Assembly (NCBI RefSeq): GCF_000422425.1
Contig: NZ_AULT01000027.1
Location: 24,399 to 88,398, forward strand
Reading direction: 5' to 3'
Source: Oceanospirillum beijerinckii DSM 7166
Lineage (GTDB): Bacteria > Pseudomonadota > Gammaproteobacteria > Pseudomonadales > Halomonadaceae
DNA: 64,000 bases
Shown here: positions 18,158 through 28,247 of the stretch, piece after piece
How positions within the stretch are numbered: position 1 is the first letter of the stretch
How the letters are laid out: each line of letters starts with the position of its first letter
Made by a program: the position numbers and the translations under genes
Notes under the pieces: model-generated
What the model was told of the DNA's origin: nothing
Database searches by the model: none
Seen by the model: only the letters and a program-made list of their open reading frames with translations

Positions 18158-18226
18158 GCTGGAGGCTGGAGGCTGGAGGCTGGAGGCTGGAGGCTGGAGG
18201 CTGGAGGCTGGAGGCTGGAGGCTGGA
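18157..18226 (+). repeat. Perfect tandem array, 10 copies of GGCTGGA
   Basis: Ten exact copies of the heptamer GGCTGGA run from 18157 to 18226, starting on the last base of the SIMPL stop codon and ending 37 bases before the terminator. A 7-bp period would shift frame with each copy, but the array is outside the coding region. Such arrays change length by slipped-strand replication. Confidence 0.97.
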
Positions 18227-18263
18227 AAAGCCTGATCTATTACTGGATTTAAAACCAGCTATA

Positions 18264-18300
18264 AAAAACCACCTAAGTGACAGTCACTTAGGTGGTTTTT
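18264..18300. terminator. Bidirectional intrinsic terminator between SIMPL gene and metZ
   Basis: A perfect 17-bp stem (18264-18280 with 18284-18300) with a CAG loop is flanked by A and T runs, so each strand ends in at least five T. It serves the plus-strand SIMPL gene and the minus-strand metZ transcript. Confidence 0.9.
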
Positions 18301-18371
18301 GGTCGGTGTGATTCGACCTCACTCAAATACAATTCAGATCAAGTCAGGTCAGTCCCACACGGACAAGCGGC

Positions 18372-19565
18372 TTAGATCTTAGCCAGACCTCGGGCCAGAT
18401 CAGCTTTCAGGTCATCCAGCGTTTCCAGACCGACAGCGATACGAAGCAGGCCATCGGTTACGCCTGCCGCATCACGATCTTCCTGAGTAATACGGGCATG
18501 TGTCGTGGTGGCTGGGTGAGTAATGGTCGTTTTGACATCACCCACATTCGCCGTAATCGACATCATCTGAGTATTATCAACTACGGTCCAGGCACCCTCT
18601 TTACCGCCACGCACTTCGATAGACAGCACCGCACCAAAGGCACTTTGCTGTCTTTTCGCCAGTTCATGATCTGGGTGAGACGGCAGACCTGAGTAGTTCA
18701 CCTTCTCAATCTGCGGTTGTTGTTCCAGCCATTGTGCCAATGCCAGGGCATTTTCACTTTGAGCTTTCATACGCAGATTCAGGGTTTCCAGACCTTTCAG
18801 GAATACCCAGGCGTTAAACGGGCTCAGACTAGGACCACAGGTACGTACGAAACCGAAGATCTGTTCCATATCATCGTTATTGCCCACAACCACACCGCCA
18901 ACACAACGGCCCTGACCATCCAGGTATTTAGTTGCGGAGTGAATAACAATATCCGCCCCCAGCTCCAGAGGACGCTGCAGTGCCGGCGTACAGAAACAAT
19001 TATCCACAACCAGTTTCGCGCCCTTGCGGTGTGCAATCTCGGCGATCTTGGCGATATCACCCAGCTCACAGACCGGGTTGGATGGTGTTTCCAGGAAGTA
19101 CAGCTTGGTATTATCCGTCGCGGCTTGCTCCCAGCCCTGCAGATCACCCAGATCCACATAGCTGATCTCAAGACCAAACTTCTTCATATACTTCTCGAAC
19201 AGGTTCACGGTGGAACCAAAGATATTACGAGAAGCCACAATATGGTCGCCGGATTGCAACAGAGACAGACAAGTACTCAGAATCGCAGCCATACCAGAAG
19301 CAGTACCTACCGCACGCTCACCACCTTCCAATGCTGCAATACGCTGTTCAAACATACGTACCGTTGGGTTGGTAAAACGGGAGTACACGTTACCCGGTAC
19401 TTCACCGGAGAAACGCGCTGCCGCTTCCGCCGCAGAGCCAAAAACAAAACTGGAGGTCGGGTAGATGGCCTCACTGTGCCCACCTTCCTGTGAGCGGGTT
19501 TGACCGGCACGTACGCCCAAGGTCTCCAGCCCCCAGTCCTGAGCATCAATATCAAAATCAGGCAT
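18372..19565 (-). CDS. metZ: O-succinylhomoserine sulfhydrylase MetZ
   Basis: A 397-residue PLP enzyme of the Cys/Met metabolism family. It converts O-succinylhomoserine and sulfide to homocysteine. Signatures are TNPTVRMFEQRIAALEGGE, the aspartate in VVDNCFCTPALQRPL and the PLP lysine in HSATKYLDGQGR. MetZ is favoured over cystathionine synthases or lyases by the strong overall resemblance and by the purF neighbour, which is the Pseudomonas arrangement. It starts nine bases after the purF stop and is the last gene of the long minus-strand block. Confidence 0.92.
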   Translation of the reverse strand: MPDFDIDAQDWGLETLGVRAGQTRSQEGGHSEAIYPTSSFVFGSAAEAAARFSGEVPGNVYSRFTNPTVRMFEQRIAALEGGERAVGTASGMAAILSTCLSLLQSGDHIVASRNIFGSTVNLFEKYMKKFGLEISYVDLGDLQGWEQAATDNTKLYFLETPSNPVCELGDIAKIAEIAHRKGAKLVVDNCFCTPALQRPLELGADIVIHSATKYLDGQGRCVGGVVVGNNDDMEQIFGFVRTCGPSLSPFNAWVFLKGLETLNLRMKAQSENALALAQWLEQQPQIEKVNYSGLPSHPDHELAKRQQSAFGAVLSIEVRGGKEGAWTVVDNTQMMSITANVGDVKTTITHPATTTHARITQEDRDAAGVTDGLLRIAVGLETLDDLKADLARGLAKI

Positions 19566-19574
19566 CGTTATTCC

Positions 19575-21089
19575 TCACTCAGTACCATCGTTATGCATAT
19601 CGATAACCGCATCTACTTTTGGACTGGCATCAGATTTAGCACTGTCGTTACGTTCTGCATCAATGGCATCCAGATATTTCTGATCGATATCACCGGTGAC
19701 GTATTCAGCATTAAATACGGAGCAATCAAAACCTTCCAGCTCTGGGTTACCCTCTTTACCACACGCAATCAGATCTTCAAGATCCTGATAGATCATCCAG
19801 TCTGCACCTATCTGCTTTGCCACTTCCTCATCGGTACGACCATGAGCAATCAGCTCGTCTGCAGACGGCATATCGATACCGTATACGTTAGGATAGCGTA
19901 CCGCTGGTGCTGCAGAGGCAAAGTAAACATTCTTCGCACCGGCATCACGGGCCATCTGAATAATCTGCTTACTGGTAGTACCACGCACAACGGAATCATC
20001 CACCAGCAGTACGTTACGGCCTTCAAACTCCAGGTCAATCGCATTCAGCTTCTGACGTACAGACTTCTTACGCTCCTGCTGACCCGGCATGATAAAGGTA
20101 CGACCGATATAGCGGTTTTTGATAAAACCTTCACGGAAAGGAACATCCAGATGCAGTGCCAGTTCCAGAGCGGAAGTACGGCTGGTATCAGGAATCGGAA
20201 TCACCACATCAATACCGTGATCTGGGTTTTCACGCTTGATCTTTTCAGCCAGCTTCTGTCCCATACGCATGCGGGATTTATGGATGTGAATGCCATCCAT
20301 AATGGAATCAGGACGCGCCAGGTAAACGTGCTCAAAGATACAGGGACGGGGATTTGGATTATCTGCACACTGTTGGGTAAAAATATTACCTTCCAGATCG
20401 ATAAAGACCGCTTCACCCGGCGCAATATCCCGCTCCAGTTCAAAGCCCAGTACATCCAGTGCCACACTTTCGGAGGCGACCATGTACTCAACGCCTTCAG
20501 CTTCAACACGCTTACCAAATACCGCAGGGCGGATACCGTGTGGATCACGGAAAGCCACCAGGCCCAAGCCGCTGATCATAGCAATCGCCGCATAACCACC
20601 ACGACAGCGACGATGTACGCGACGTACCGCATCGAAAATATCTTCTGCACGTAGCTGCATACCCTGCTTGCCCAACTCATGAGCAAAGATATTCAGCAGC
20701 ACTTCAGAGTCAGACGTGGTGTTGATATGACGCAAGTCGGTTTTAAATACTTCCTCGGCTAGCTCTTTAGCGTTGGTCAGGTTACCGTTATGAGCCAGTG
20801 CGATACCATAAGGTGAGTTGACATAAAACGGCTGAGACTCCGCTTCACTGGATGAACCTGCCGTTGGGTAGCGCACATGACCAATACCTACGTTACCATG
20901 CAGACGCTGCATGTGACGGGTACGGAAAACATCGCGCACTAAGCCATTACTTTTACGCAGGAAAAAGCGACCATCCTGGCAAGTCATCATACCGGCAGCA
21001 TCCTGTCCACGGTGTTGTAGGACAGTTAAGGCATCATAGATGGCCTGATTTACACTGCTATTAGCAACAATGCCGACGATTCCGCACAT
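19575..21089 (-). CDS. purF: Amidophosphoribosyltransferase PurF
   Basis: A 504-residue enzyme that catalyses the first committed step of purine synthesis: PRPP plus glutamine to phosphoribosylamine. The catalytic Cys2 is exposed after Met removal (MCGIVGI), followed by [12 protein letters not shown] of the N-terminal nucleophile glutaminase domain. The PRPP-binding loop [14 protein letters not shown] lies in the C-terminal half. Length matches E. coli (505). The C-terminus carries a short variable Asp/Lys tail. It lies 64 bases after cvpA, as in E. coli and Pseudomonas. Confidence 0.97.
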   Translation of the reverse strand: MCGIVGIVANSSVNQAIYDALTVLQHRGQDAAGMMTCQDGRFFLRKSNGLVRDVFRTRHMQRLHGNVGIGHVRYPTAGSSSEAESQPFYVNSPYGIALAHNGNLTNAKELAEEVFKTDLRHINTTSDSEVLLNIFAHELGKQGMQLRAEDIFDAVRRVHRRCRGGYAAIAMISGLGLVAFRDPHGIRPAVFGKRVEAEGVEYMVASESVALDVLGFELERDIAPGEAVFIDLEGNIFTQQCADNPNPRPCIFEHVYLARPDSIMDGIHIHKSRMRMGQKLAEKIKRENPDHGIDVVIPIPDTSRTSALELALHLDVPFREGFIKNRYIGRTFIMPGQQERKKSVRQKLNAIDLEFEGRNVLLVDDSVVRGTTSKQIIQMARDAGAKNVYFASAAPAVRYPNVYGIDMPSADELIAHGRTDEEVAKQIGADWMIYQDLEDLIACGKEGNPELEGFDCSVFNAEYVTGDIDQKYLDAIDAERNDSAKSDASPKVDAVIDMHNDGTE

Positions 21090-21153
21090 TGAAAATCACC
21101 TCTTGGGGGGTTAAGTCACTTCTGAAATCAAATAGTTGCTGGTTAAATTACGT

Positions 21154-21648
21154 TTAGCTATTCAGCTGTTGATCAAGTAGCCCTGCGGCCTGATCACGTA
21201 ACTGCTCCAACATAGGAATAAACTGGGATTGGGACCACCAAGGTTCCTCAGCCAAAGGGGTCAGGCTGATCACGGCAATCAAAATAATTAAGATGGCGAC
21301 ACCGCGCAGGGCACCAAATATCAAACCGAGAAAACGATCAATACCGCTAAGGCCTGTGGCAGAAACCACCTTATTAGCAGCACTGGATAATACAGAACCG
21401 ACCATCATTACAAGCACAGCTACCGCGACAAAAGCGATACTGCCGCGCACCATATCCTGTTCGATATAGCCTGCCAGCATTTCAGAAATCTGAGGGCCAA
21501 ATAGTCTGCCCAGCATAATAGCTGAAACCCAGGTTGCCAGGGAAATCGCTTCGCGGACCATGCCACGGATAATACCCCATACAGCTGAAATCAGCGTAAC
21601 GGTCACAATAACCCAGTCAATCCAAATCAGGCTGTCAACGATTTCCAT
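21154..21648 (-). CDS. cvpA: CvpA family inner-membrane protein
   Basis: A 164-residue protein with about four membrane helices. WIDWVIVTVTLISAVWGIIRG and the central GLSGIDRFLGLIFGALRGV motif are characteristic of CvpA (colicin V production protein; E. coli 162). The molecular role is unknown; in other bacteria it is linked to envelope homeostasis and bile resistance. Its start overlaps the dedD stop by one base and purF follows, so it is in the same operon. Confidence 0.93.
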   Translation of the reverse strand: MEIVDSLIWIDWVIVTVTLISAVWGIIRGMVREAISLATWVSAIMLGRLFGPQISEMLAGYIEQDMVRGSIAFVAVAVLVMMVGSVLSSAANKVVSATGLSGIDRFLGLIFGALRGVAILIILIAVISLTPLAEEPWWSQSQFIPMLEQLRDQAAGLLDQQLNS

Positions 21649-22145
21649 CAGTTCCGCACATCCGCCATGGGGTCATATCTGACCATAATTGCTGACACTG
21701 AAAACTCTGTTTTCAATCTTTGTTTGGTCTTTGCCGCTTTCTCTGTATCGGCAAAAGGACCGGCATAGACCACATAATAGGCTTTATTTTTCCGCACATA
21801 GGAGCGAATATCCACTTTACGGAAACGGTCTCGCAATCTTAAAGCATTATCTTCTGTCTTGAAACTGGCGGCCTGTAGTGTCCACGCAGCCAAGGTATTT
21901 CTCTCTGTCAGCGCGGACTTCCCGTGGTCTTCTTCTGTAGCCTTTGCCTGACGATCTGTATCAACATCATCAGGGTCTGGGGCAGCCACTTTAATCGACG
22001 GCTTGTCCGGTGCATCAGGAATTGGGGTTGTGGTTTGAGACAGGGGCGGACGCTGGCCACCATCTAATAGAATGGGCAGGAAAATAACTGCAATAGAGAC
22101 AACCAAGATAGCGCCAATAATGCGTTGTTTCAGTCCATATTTCAC
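21648..22145 (-). CDS. dedD: DedD-like SPOR domain cell-division protein
   Basis: A 165-residue bitopic protein: short cytoplasmic start, membrane helix IIGAILVVSIAVIFLPILL (about 9-28), a proline/aspartate-rich linker and a C-terminal SPOR domain (about 85-160) with WTLQAASFKTEDNALRLRDR and YYVVYAGPF. SPOR domains bind denuded peptidoglycan at the division septum. It is shorter than E. coli DedD (220) because the linker is short. It overlaps folC by four bases and cvpA by one, which implies translational coupling. Confidence 0.9.
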   Translation of the reverse strand: MKYGLKQRIIGAILVVSIAVIFLPILLDGGQRPPLSQTTTPIPDAPDKPSIKVAAPDPDDVDTDRQAKATEEDHGKSALTERNTLAAWTLQAASFKTEDNALRLRDRFRKVDIRSYVRKNKAYYVVYAGPFADTEKAAKTKQRLKTEFSVSAIMVRYDPMADVRN

Positions 22146-23536
22146 GGTAACAGTCGCTCTTTCTCTGCTAATACACCCGCTACGGTAAAGAAGGAGCCGA
22201 AGACCAGTACCTGATCCTCTTCACGGCTGTCCTGCAGAACCTGATCTAATGCCAGACTAACAGAGTCAAAAGCCTGACAGTGCTGACACCCCTGTTTATG
22301 AAGATAGTTTACTATACGCTCGGCAGGAGTGGCACGGGGGCCATCCAATTGAGCAACATACCATTGATCAAAGTAAGGGGCCGTTATATCTAATACTGCT
22401 TCAATATCTTTATCATCCAGCATACCCACCAGAGCAATACGCTTACCACCCTGTCGCTGGAAAAGAGGCTGAGACAATTGCTGATGTTTATGCAATTGCT
22501 GAACAACATAGTTTGCCGCATGAGGATTATGAGCCACATCCAGCAGGAAACGACCAATACGCTGCATACGCCCTGTCAGCGACGCCTGTTCAATACCTTG
22601 ATAGATCGCAGCTGTCGGTACCGAATGGCGCATCAGTTTTACTGCCTGAATCACAGTAGCCGCGTTATCCACTGGCAAACCGGGACGAGGTAGATTCAGA
22701 TACTGTTGTTTCAGTTCACCCTGTTCAGACAGTTGTTGCCACTGCCATTTCTCTGACAGGTTTGCTGTACCACTAGTCTTTTCTCTATCAGAAGTGCTCT
22801 CAGCATCCTGCCCGCTGCCTTCTGGCAGCCAGTTGTACTCTTTACCCAACTGATAGATACCACCACATCCTAGAGCTTCGGCAGTTTCACGCACCGAGTT
22901 AGGAATTTTACCAGCCGGTGAGCCAATCAGGGCTGGGACACCAGGACGGAAAATACCCGCTTTCTCACGACCGATCTGTTCAAGATCTGAGCCCAGCCAG
23001 CTTTCATGATCCAACGCGACAGTAGTCACAATGGAAAGATCAGGGTCGATCAGGTTAGCCGCATCCAAGCGACCACCAAGACCGATCTCCAGCACCGCGA
23101 TATCCGGTTTCTGCTCCGCAAAAATCAGAAAGGCCGCCAAAGTGCCAAACTCAAAATAGGTCAGGCTGATCTCATCGCCTGCAGGGTCTTTGCGGGCTTG
23201 CTCGATACGGGCGAATGCCTGACAGATCAATTCATCACTGACCGGCTCTCCATCCAAACAGATGCGTTCGTTATAACGCAAAAAATGCGGTGAGGTATAA
23301 CACCCCACCTTATATCCGGCACAACGCAGCACGGAGTCCAGCATCGCCACGGTTGAGCCCTTACCATTGGTACCGGCCACGGTTACCACTTCACAAGGCA
23401 GAGTCAACACATTCAGGCGCTGTGCCACCTGGCGCAGACGATCCAGACCTAAATCGATCTCTGAAGGATGAACCGCCTCCAGGTAGACCAACCACTGTTC
23501 CAGATTGGCCGTTGCTGTATCAATACCGGATTGCAT
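22142..23536 (-). CDS. folC: Bifunctional folylpolyglutamate/dihydrofolate synthase FolC
   Basis: A 464-residue cytoplasmic ligase that adds glutamate to dihydropteroate and to folates. The P-loop VAGTNGKGSTVAML, the HFLRYNERI segment and the LGGRLDAANLIDP motif of the Mur-ligase-like ATPase domain are present. The C-terminal domain contains LDVAHNPHAANYVVQQL. It is longer than E. coli FolC (422), mainly through a hydrophilic segment around residues 235-265 (EGSGQDAESTSDREKTSG) that looks like a loop insertion. It starts six bases after accD. Confidence 0.95.
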   Translation of the reverse strand: MQSGIDTATANLEQWLVYLEAVHPSEIDLGLDRLRQVAQRLNVLTLPCEVVTVAGTNGKGSTVAMLDSVLRCAGYKVGCYTSPHFLRYNERICLDGEPVSDELICQAFARIEQARKDPAGDEISLTYFEFGTLAAFLIFAEQKPDIAVLEIGLGGRLDAANLIDPDLSIVTTVALDHESWLGSDLEQIGREKAGIFRPGVPALIGSPAGKIPNSVRETAEALGCGGIYQLGKEYNWLPEGSGQDAESTSDREKTSGTANLSEKWQWQQLSEQGELKQQYLNLPRPGLPVDNAATVIQAVKLMRHSVPTAAIYQGIEQASLTGRMQRIGRFLLDVAHNPHAANYVVQQLHKHQQLSQPLFQRQGGKRIALVGMLDDKDIEAVLDITAPYFDQWYVAQLDGPRATPAERIVNYLHKQGCQHCQAFDSVSLALDQVLQDSREEDQVLVFGSFFTVAGVLAEKERLLP

Positions 23537-23542
23537 CGTATC

Positions 23543-24502
23543 TTATTCCGACTCTTTAGGCGCTTCAGCTTCTGCGTCGGCCTGCTCAGGTTTATCCTGA
23601 ACTTCAGGCTTAGATTCTTCTTGCTGAGGCTTAGTATCTACGGCCACAGAAGGCTGGTTGGTCAGCTTACGCAGAATCGCCGCCAGACGCTCACGCATCT
23701 GATGACGGTGCAGAATCATATCCACAGTGCCATGTTCCAACAGGAACTCACTGCGCTGGAAACCTTCCGGCAGTTTTTCACGTACGGTCTGCTCGATCAC
23801 ACGTGGGCCGGCAAAACCACACAAAGCAAAGGGTTCAGCCACGTTCAGGTCACCCAGCATCGCCAGACTGGCGGATACACCACCGTAAACTGGATCGGTC
23901 AGTACGGAGATATAGGGGACACCGGCTTGCTTCAGCTTCTCAAGCGCGGCACTGGTACGAGCCATCTGCATCAGGGAGAATAACGCTTCCTGCATACGGG
24001 CACCGCCACTGGCGGAGAAACAAATAAAGGGAATACCCTCTGCCAATGCCAGTTCAGCGGCTTTAACAAAACGCTGACCAACCACTGAGCCCATAGAGCC
24101 GCCCATAAAGTTAAACTCGAAGGCACAGGCGATCACTTCTACACCCTCTACCTTACCGCGCATTACGATCAGGGCATCTTTCTCATCAGTGCTCTTCTGC
24201 GCAGCAGACAGACGGTCTTTATACTTTTTGGAGTCTTTGAACTTCAGACGATCCACTGGCTCGATATCCGAAAACAGTTCGCTACGGCCATCTTCATCCA
24301 GGAAGGTGCCCAGGCGCTTACGGGCAGTCAGGCGCATATGGTGGTCGCACTTAGGGCATACGTTCTGGGTTTTCTCTAACTCAGGCAGGTAAAGTACGGA
24401 TTCACACTTAGGGCATTTACGCCACAGACCTTCCGGGATATTGGTGCGGCGGTTTCGTTCGGAGCGAACGATCGAAGGAACAATCTTTTCAAGCCAACTC
24501 AT
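23543..24502 (-). CDS. accD: Acetyl-CoA carboxylase carboxyltransferase subunit beta AccD
   Basis: A 319-residue protein. The N-terminal zinc ribbon shows CPKCESVLY and CPKCDHH, which give a four-cysteine site, and the crotonase-like carboxyltransferase core contains [14 protein letters not shown] and [18 protein letters not shown]. Together with AccA it transfers the carboxyl group from biotin to acetyl-CoA to form malonyl-CoA. The C-terminal 35 residues are an acidic Glu/Lys/Pro tail that extends past the E. coli length (304). It is followed closely by folC, the conserved order. Confidence 0.96.
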   Translation of the reverse strand: MSWLEKIVPSIVRSERNRRTNIPEGLWRKCPKCESVLYLPELEKTQNVCPKCDHHMRLTARKRLGTFLDEDGRSELFSDIEPVDRLKFKDSKKYKDRLSAAQKSTDEKDALIVMRGKVEGVEVIACAFEFNFMGGSMGSVVGQRFVKAAELALAEGIPFICFSASGGARMQEALFSLMQMARTSAALEKLKQAGVPYISVLTDPVYGGVSASLAMLGDLNVAEPFALCGFAGPRVIEQTVREKLPEGFQRSEFLLEHGTVDMILHRHQMRERLAAILRKLTNQPSVAVDTKPQQEESKPEVQDKPEQADAEAEAPKESE

Positions 24503-24535
24503 ATAATTACTACTTCAGCAAAGTCATAATAGCTA

Positions 24536-24553
24536 GGCCGCCCGAAGGCGGCC
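24536..24553. other. GC-rich tetraloop hairpin between trpA and accD
   Basis: GGCCGCC at 24536-24542 pairs with GGCGGCC at 24547-24553 around a CGAA loop. A second small stem (GCCTCT with AGAGGC, 24587-24601) lies closer to the trpA stop. No T-tract follows on the minus strand, so these may modulate rather than end transcription between trpA and accD. Confidence 0.5.
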
Positions 24554-24614
24554 AGCAGAGATCTATTATTGCACCTGATGACAGAAGCCTCTCTCAGAGG
24601 CCTCTGTATTCAGA

Positions 24615-25418
24615 TCAGGCGTCCATGGCTGTACGCATCTCGCTCAAAGGCTCCTGCAGGGCTGCGGCAATCTGATCCGGCTGTTCAGCCAGCTCAGCAA
24701 CCTTCTTAACCAGCACACTACCGACAATCGCGCCATCAGACACACGACTGATGGCGGCAGCAGAAGCTCCATCGCGAATACCAAAGCCTACCGCTACTGG
24801 GACAGAAGTAATCTTTTTCAGTTCAGCAACTTTTTCAGCAACGGCATCAGTATCCAGTGTTGCAGAGCCCGTTACCCCTTTAATAGAAACATAATAAAGA
24901 TAACCGGATGCATGACTGGCTATTTTAGCCGCTCGAGCCGCTGTTGTGGTAGGGGCAATTAAGAAAATCATGTCAATGCCGGCATCTTTTAGCAAAGGAG
25001 CCACGTTATCCGCCTCTTCCGGTGGCAAATCCACCATCAGCAGACCATCAACACCGGCCGCTTTTGCCTTATGAGCAAAATTGCCATAGCCCATATGCTC
25101 GATCGGGTTCAGATAGCCCATCAGTACCACGGGAGTGTCGGCATCTGTTTGACGGAATTCCGCTACCATCTCCAGGATTTTTTCCAGCGTAGTACCTGCA
25201 GCCAATGAACGCTCATGGGCTTTCTGGATCACTTCACCATCGGCCATAGGATCAGAGAAAGGAATACCTAACTCGATCATATCCGCTCCGGCTTCAACCA
25301 GAGCATGCATCAGACCTACGGTATATTCAGGTTTAGGGTCACCGCCAGTGATATAAGGAATCAGTGCCTTTTTGCCCTGCTCATTCAGTTGAGCAAACTT
25401 CTGTTCAATTCGGGACAT
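24615..25418 (-). CDS. trpA: Tryptophan synthase alpha subunit TrpA
   Basis: A 267-residue TIM barrel (E. coli 268) that cleaves indole-3-glycerol phosphate to indole, which is channelled to TrpB. The family start is [20 protein letters not shown]. The catalytic glutamate lies in [15 protein letters not shown], and the phosphate-binding loop reads [10 protein letters not shown]. The ATG at 25418 has GAGG six bases upstream. An upstream ATG at 25421 and a GTG overlapping the trpB stop also exist, but they would put the GAGG too close. The gene is translationally coupled to trpB. Confidence 0.96.
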   Translation of the reverse strand: MSRIEQKFAQLNEQGKKALIPYITGGDPKPEYTVGLMHALVEAGADMIELGIPFSDPMADGEVIQKAHERSLAAGTTLEKILEMVAEFRQTDADTPVVLMGYLNPIEHMGYGNFAHKAKAAGVDGLLMVDLPPEEADNVAPLLKDAGIDMIFLIAPTTTAARAAKIASHASGYLYYVSIKGVTGSATLDTDAVAEKVAELKKITSVPVAVGFGIRDGASAAAISRVSDGAIVGSVLVKKVAELAEQPDQIAAALQEPLSEMRTAMDA

Positions 25419-25426
25419 CATCAACC

Positions 25427-26647
25427 TCACACCGTAATGCCATCAATACCTGCCACCGTGTGGATATCTTTATCGCCACGGCCAGACAAGTTGATGATGA
25501 TCTGTTGATCAGGGCTCATAGTTTGAGCCAGTTTGCGGCCATAAGCCAGAGCATGACTACTTTCCAGGGCAGGCATAATACCTTCGACCTTAGTCAGCTC
25601 ACGGAAGGCACTCAGCACCTCTACATCCGTGGCAGCGACATAGTTCACACGCCCCACATCTTTCAGATAAGCATGCTCAGGCCCCACCCCAGGGTAATCC
25701 AGACCAGCGGATACTGAATGGGTCTCGATAATCTGACCGTCATGATTCTGCATCAGGTAGGTACGGTTACCGTGTAATACACCCGGTGAACCTTTACACA
25801 GAGGTGCAGCATGGCGTCCGGTATCAAGGCCGTCACCTGCGGCTTCTACGCCATACATCGCAACAGACTCATCACCCAGGAATGGATAGAACAAACCCAT
25901 AGCGTTTGAACCACCGCCCACGCAAGCCACCAGAGCATCTGGCAGACGGCCCGTTTGGGCCAGGCTCTGTTCTCGAGCCTCACGACCAATCACGGAGTTA
26001 AAATCACGTACCAGCTGAGGGTAAGGGTGAGGACCGGCCACAGTACCAATAATGTAGAAAGTGCTGTCGACATTGGTCACCCAGTCACGCATCGCTTCGT
26101 TCATGGCATCTTTAAGGGTACGGGAACCGGATTCAACCGCGTTCACTTTCGCCCCCAGCAGCTTCATACGATACACGTTCAGAGACTGACGCTGCACATC
26201 TTCCGCCCCCATATAGATCTCGCACTCCAGACCTAAACGAGCCGCTACAGTTGCTGTCGCAACGCCGTGCTGACCAGCACCTGTTTCAGCAATTACACGG
26301 GGTTTACCCGTATATTTTGCCAACAGCGCCTGGCCGATGGTGTTATTCACCTTGTGTGCACCAGTGTGATTCAGATCTTCGCGCTTCAGATAAATCTGCG
26401 CTCCACCCAGCATCCGTGACCATCGTTCTGCGTGGTAAAGTGGCGAAGGACGACCCACGTAGTGGGCCAGATCTTTATCAAACTCAGCCTGAAAATCAGG
26501 ATCAGCCGACAACTTTTTATAAGTAGCTTCTAATTCTTCTAACGCATAGCTCAGCGTTTCTGAAACAAAACGACCGCCGTAAGGGCCAAAGTGGCCTCTA
26601 TCGTCTGGCAGTTGCATCAGTTCAGCATAGGTGTTCGCCTTGGTCAC
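25427..26647 (-). CDS. trpB: Tryptophan synthase beta subunit TrpB
   Basis: A 406-residue PLP enzyme joining indole and serine. The PLP lysine is in [18 protein letters not shown], the glycine-rich phosphate loop reads [12 protein letters not shown], and [16 protein letters not shown] is the COMM-domain region. Its N-terminal extension of about ten residues relative to E. coli (397) is minor. It overlaps trpF by four bases. The trpF-trpB-trpA order is compact and lacks trpC, which must be elsewhere. Confidence 0.97.
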   Translation of the reverse strand: MTKANTYAELMQLPDDRGHFGPYGGRFVSETLSYALEELEATYKKLSADPDFQAEFDKDLAHYVGRPSPLYHAERWSRMLGGAQIYLKREDLNHTGAHKVNNTIGQALLAKYTGKPRVIAETGAGQHGVATATVAARLGLECEIYMGAEDVQRQSLNVYRMKLLGAKVNAVESGSRTLKDAMNEAMRDWVTNVDSTFYIIGTVAGPHPYPQLVRDFNSVIGREAREQSLAQTGRLPDALVACVGGGSNAMGLFYPFLGDESVAMYGVEAAGDGLDTGRHAAPLCKGSPGVLHGNRTYLMQNHDGQIIETHSVSAGLDYPGVGPEHAYLKDVGRVNYVAATDVEVLSAFRELTKVEGIMPALESSHALAYGRKLAQTMSPDQQIIINLSGRGDKDIHTVAGIDGITV

Positions 26648-27261
26648 GGATTTGCACCTCTAATAAATGCATGAATTTTAACGGGATCTTTGATCCCTTT
26701 ACTGGCTTCAACACCGCCGGAGACATCAACAGCATAGGGTTTAACCTGTTGAACGGCTGTGCTGATATTTTCCGGAGTTAAACCCCCGGCTAATATAATC
26801 GCTTGGGCAGACTGGGCCGGGATCAACTCCCAGTTAAATGTCTCCCCGGTGCCTCCAGGCACTCCGGGACGGTAACTGTCCAGCAGAATGGCTCTGGCGG
26901 CCTGAAACTGGTTGAGATCCTGTTGCAAACTGTCGGCATCACGTACTCGCAGAGCTTTGATCCACGCACGGCCAAATTGCTGACAGTAATCTGCACTTTC
27001 ATCACCATGAAACTGCAAAAGATCCACCTGCGTCAGTGCCGTTATACGAAAAACCTCCGCCTCCGGTTCATTTACAAACAGGGCAACGGTAGTCACAAAA
27101 GGCGGTAGCTGAGCAATAATCTCAGCAGCCTCTTCCGGCTCAATATAACGGGGACTGGGTGGATAAAAGACAAAACCCAAGGCATCGGCACCGGCCTCAA
27201 TCGCCGTCAGGGCGTCTTCCAGCCGGGTAATACCACAGATTTTAACGCGTGTTTTCGACAT
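26644..27261 (-). CDS. trpF: Phosphoribosylanthranilate isomerase TrpF
   Basis: A 205-residue TIM barrel performing the Amadori rearrangement of phosphoribosylanthranilate. [20 protein letters not shown] holds the general-base cysteine, and [15 protein letters not shown] contains the catalytic aspartate and the phosphate-binding site. It is a stand-alone enzyme, as in Pseudomonas, and is not fused to TrpC as in enterics. The gap to truA is 151 bases, in which I see no convincing terminator, so a separate promoter is possible. Confidence 0.96.
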   Translation of the reverse strand: MSKTRVKICGITRLEDALTAIEAGADALGFVFYPPSPRYIEPEEAAEIIAQLPPFVTTVALFVNEPEAEVFRITALTQVDLLQFHGDESADYCQQFGRAWIKALRVRDADSLQQDLNQFQAARAILLDSYRPGVPGGTGETFNWELIPAQSAQAIILAGGLTPENISTAVQQVKPYAVDVSGGVEASKGIKDPVKIHAFIRGANP

Positions 27262-27412
27262 AATCTTCTTCTGGATCAGGCTTGTTTAGAGCATCGTTTA
27301 TCAGATGCCGGAACAAGCCGGACAACCGTACAACAACCTTAGTCACAAGCACCTATTTAATCATACTGAGAAAGTGAAAGCATACAGAGAAAACACCAAC
27401 ATGCTGAAAAAA

Positions 27413-28246
27413 CTACAACATACTGAGAAAATGTGGACCTAATGGCAGTTTAGGTAATTCAAACTCATCGGGATAGATCGCCTCAACAAAATACAAACCA
27501 TTGGGTTTGGCGGTTACGCCCCCCTGAGCTCGATCCCGCAGGGCTAATAGCTCACCCATCCACTCCACCGGCTTTTCACCGCTACCGATAGGCAACAAAG
27601 CACCGACGATATTACGGATCATATGATGGACAAAAGCATTGGCCCGGATCTCCATAATCACTAAAGAACCGTGGCGAAACACTTTCGCTTCTTCGATATT
27701 GCGCCAAGGTGTATTGGACTGACAACCCGCTGCACGAAAAGAGGAGAAGTCGTTCTCACCTAAGAGCAGCTGCACCGCCTGATGCATTTTATCGGCATCC
27801 AGAGGCTGATCATACCAGGTTAACTGGTCATGCATCAGCGCTGGACGGATACGCTGGTTATAGATTACATAACGGTAACGACGTGCGATAGCTGAATAAC
27901 GGGCATGGAAATCATCACTGACAGGCACTGCCCAACGTACTGCTATATCATCGGGCAGATTAGTATTGGTACCGTAGACCCAAGCCTTACTGGAACGCTT
28001 AACAGTGGTATCAAAATGCACGACCTGATTAGAGCCGTGTACGCCTGTATCGGTACGACCGGAACACATCACACGGATAGACTCATTAGCCACCTTACTC
28101 AGAGCACCCTCCAGGGTTTCCTGAACACTGCGTACACCGGGTTGCTGGGCTTGCCAGCCATGGTATCCAGCACCGTTATACTCAATGCTGAGAGCGTAAC
28201 GGCCCGGACGACCATTATCATCGGGAAAAATTGGAAATTCGCTCAT
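27413..28246 (-). CDS. truA: tRNA pseudouridine(38-40) synthase TruA
   Basis: A 277-residue enzyme (E. coli 270) that isomerises uridines 38-40 in the tRNA anticodon arm. The catalytic aspartate lies in [23 protein letters not shown] near the N-terminus and [13 protein letters not shown] in the second half are typical. It begins one base after the fimV stop, a tight association shared with Pseudomonas. Confidence 0.96.
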   Translation of the reverse strand: MSEFPIFPDDNGRPGRYALSIEYNGAGYHGWQAQQPGVRSVQETLEGALSKVANESIRVMCSGRTDTGVHGSNQVVHFDTTVKRSSKAWVYGTNTNLPDDIAVRWAVPVSDDFHARYSAIARRYRYVIYNQRIRPALMHDQLTWYDQPLDADKMHQAVQLLLGENDFSSFRAAGCQSNTPWRNIEEAKVFRHGSLVIMEIRANAFVHHMIRNIVGALLPIGSGEKPVEWMGELLALRDRAQGGVTAKPNGLYFVEAIYPDEFELPKLPLGPHFLSML

Positions 28247-28247
28247 A

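Noticed and set aside
18157..18226. Attachment site or CRISPR from the heptamer array
   Set aside because: Pure 7-bp tandem repeat with no spacers, integrase gene or flanking duplication.
18717..19493. Plus-strand open frame opposite metZ
   Set aside because: Shadow frame of metZ with no independent signal.
19500..20654. Long plus-strand open frame opposite purF
   Set aside because: Antisense to a clear purF gene; composition is a mirror of its codon use, with no motif and no ribosome site.
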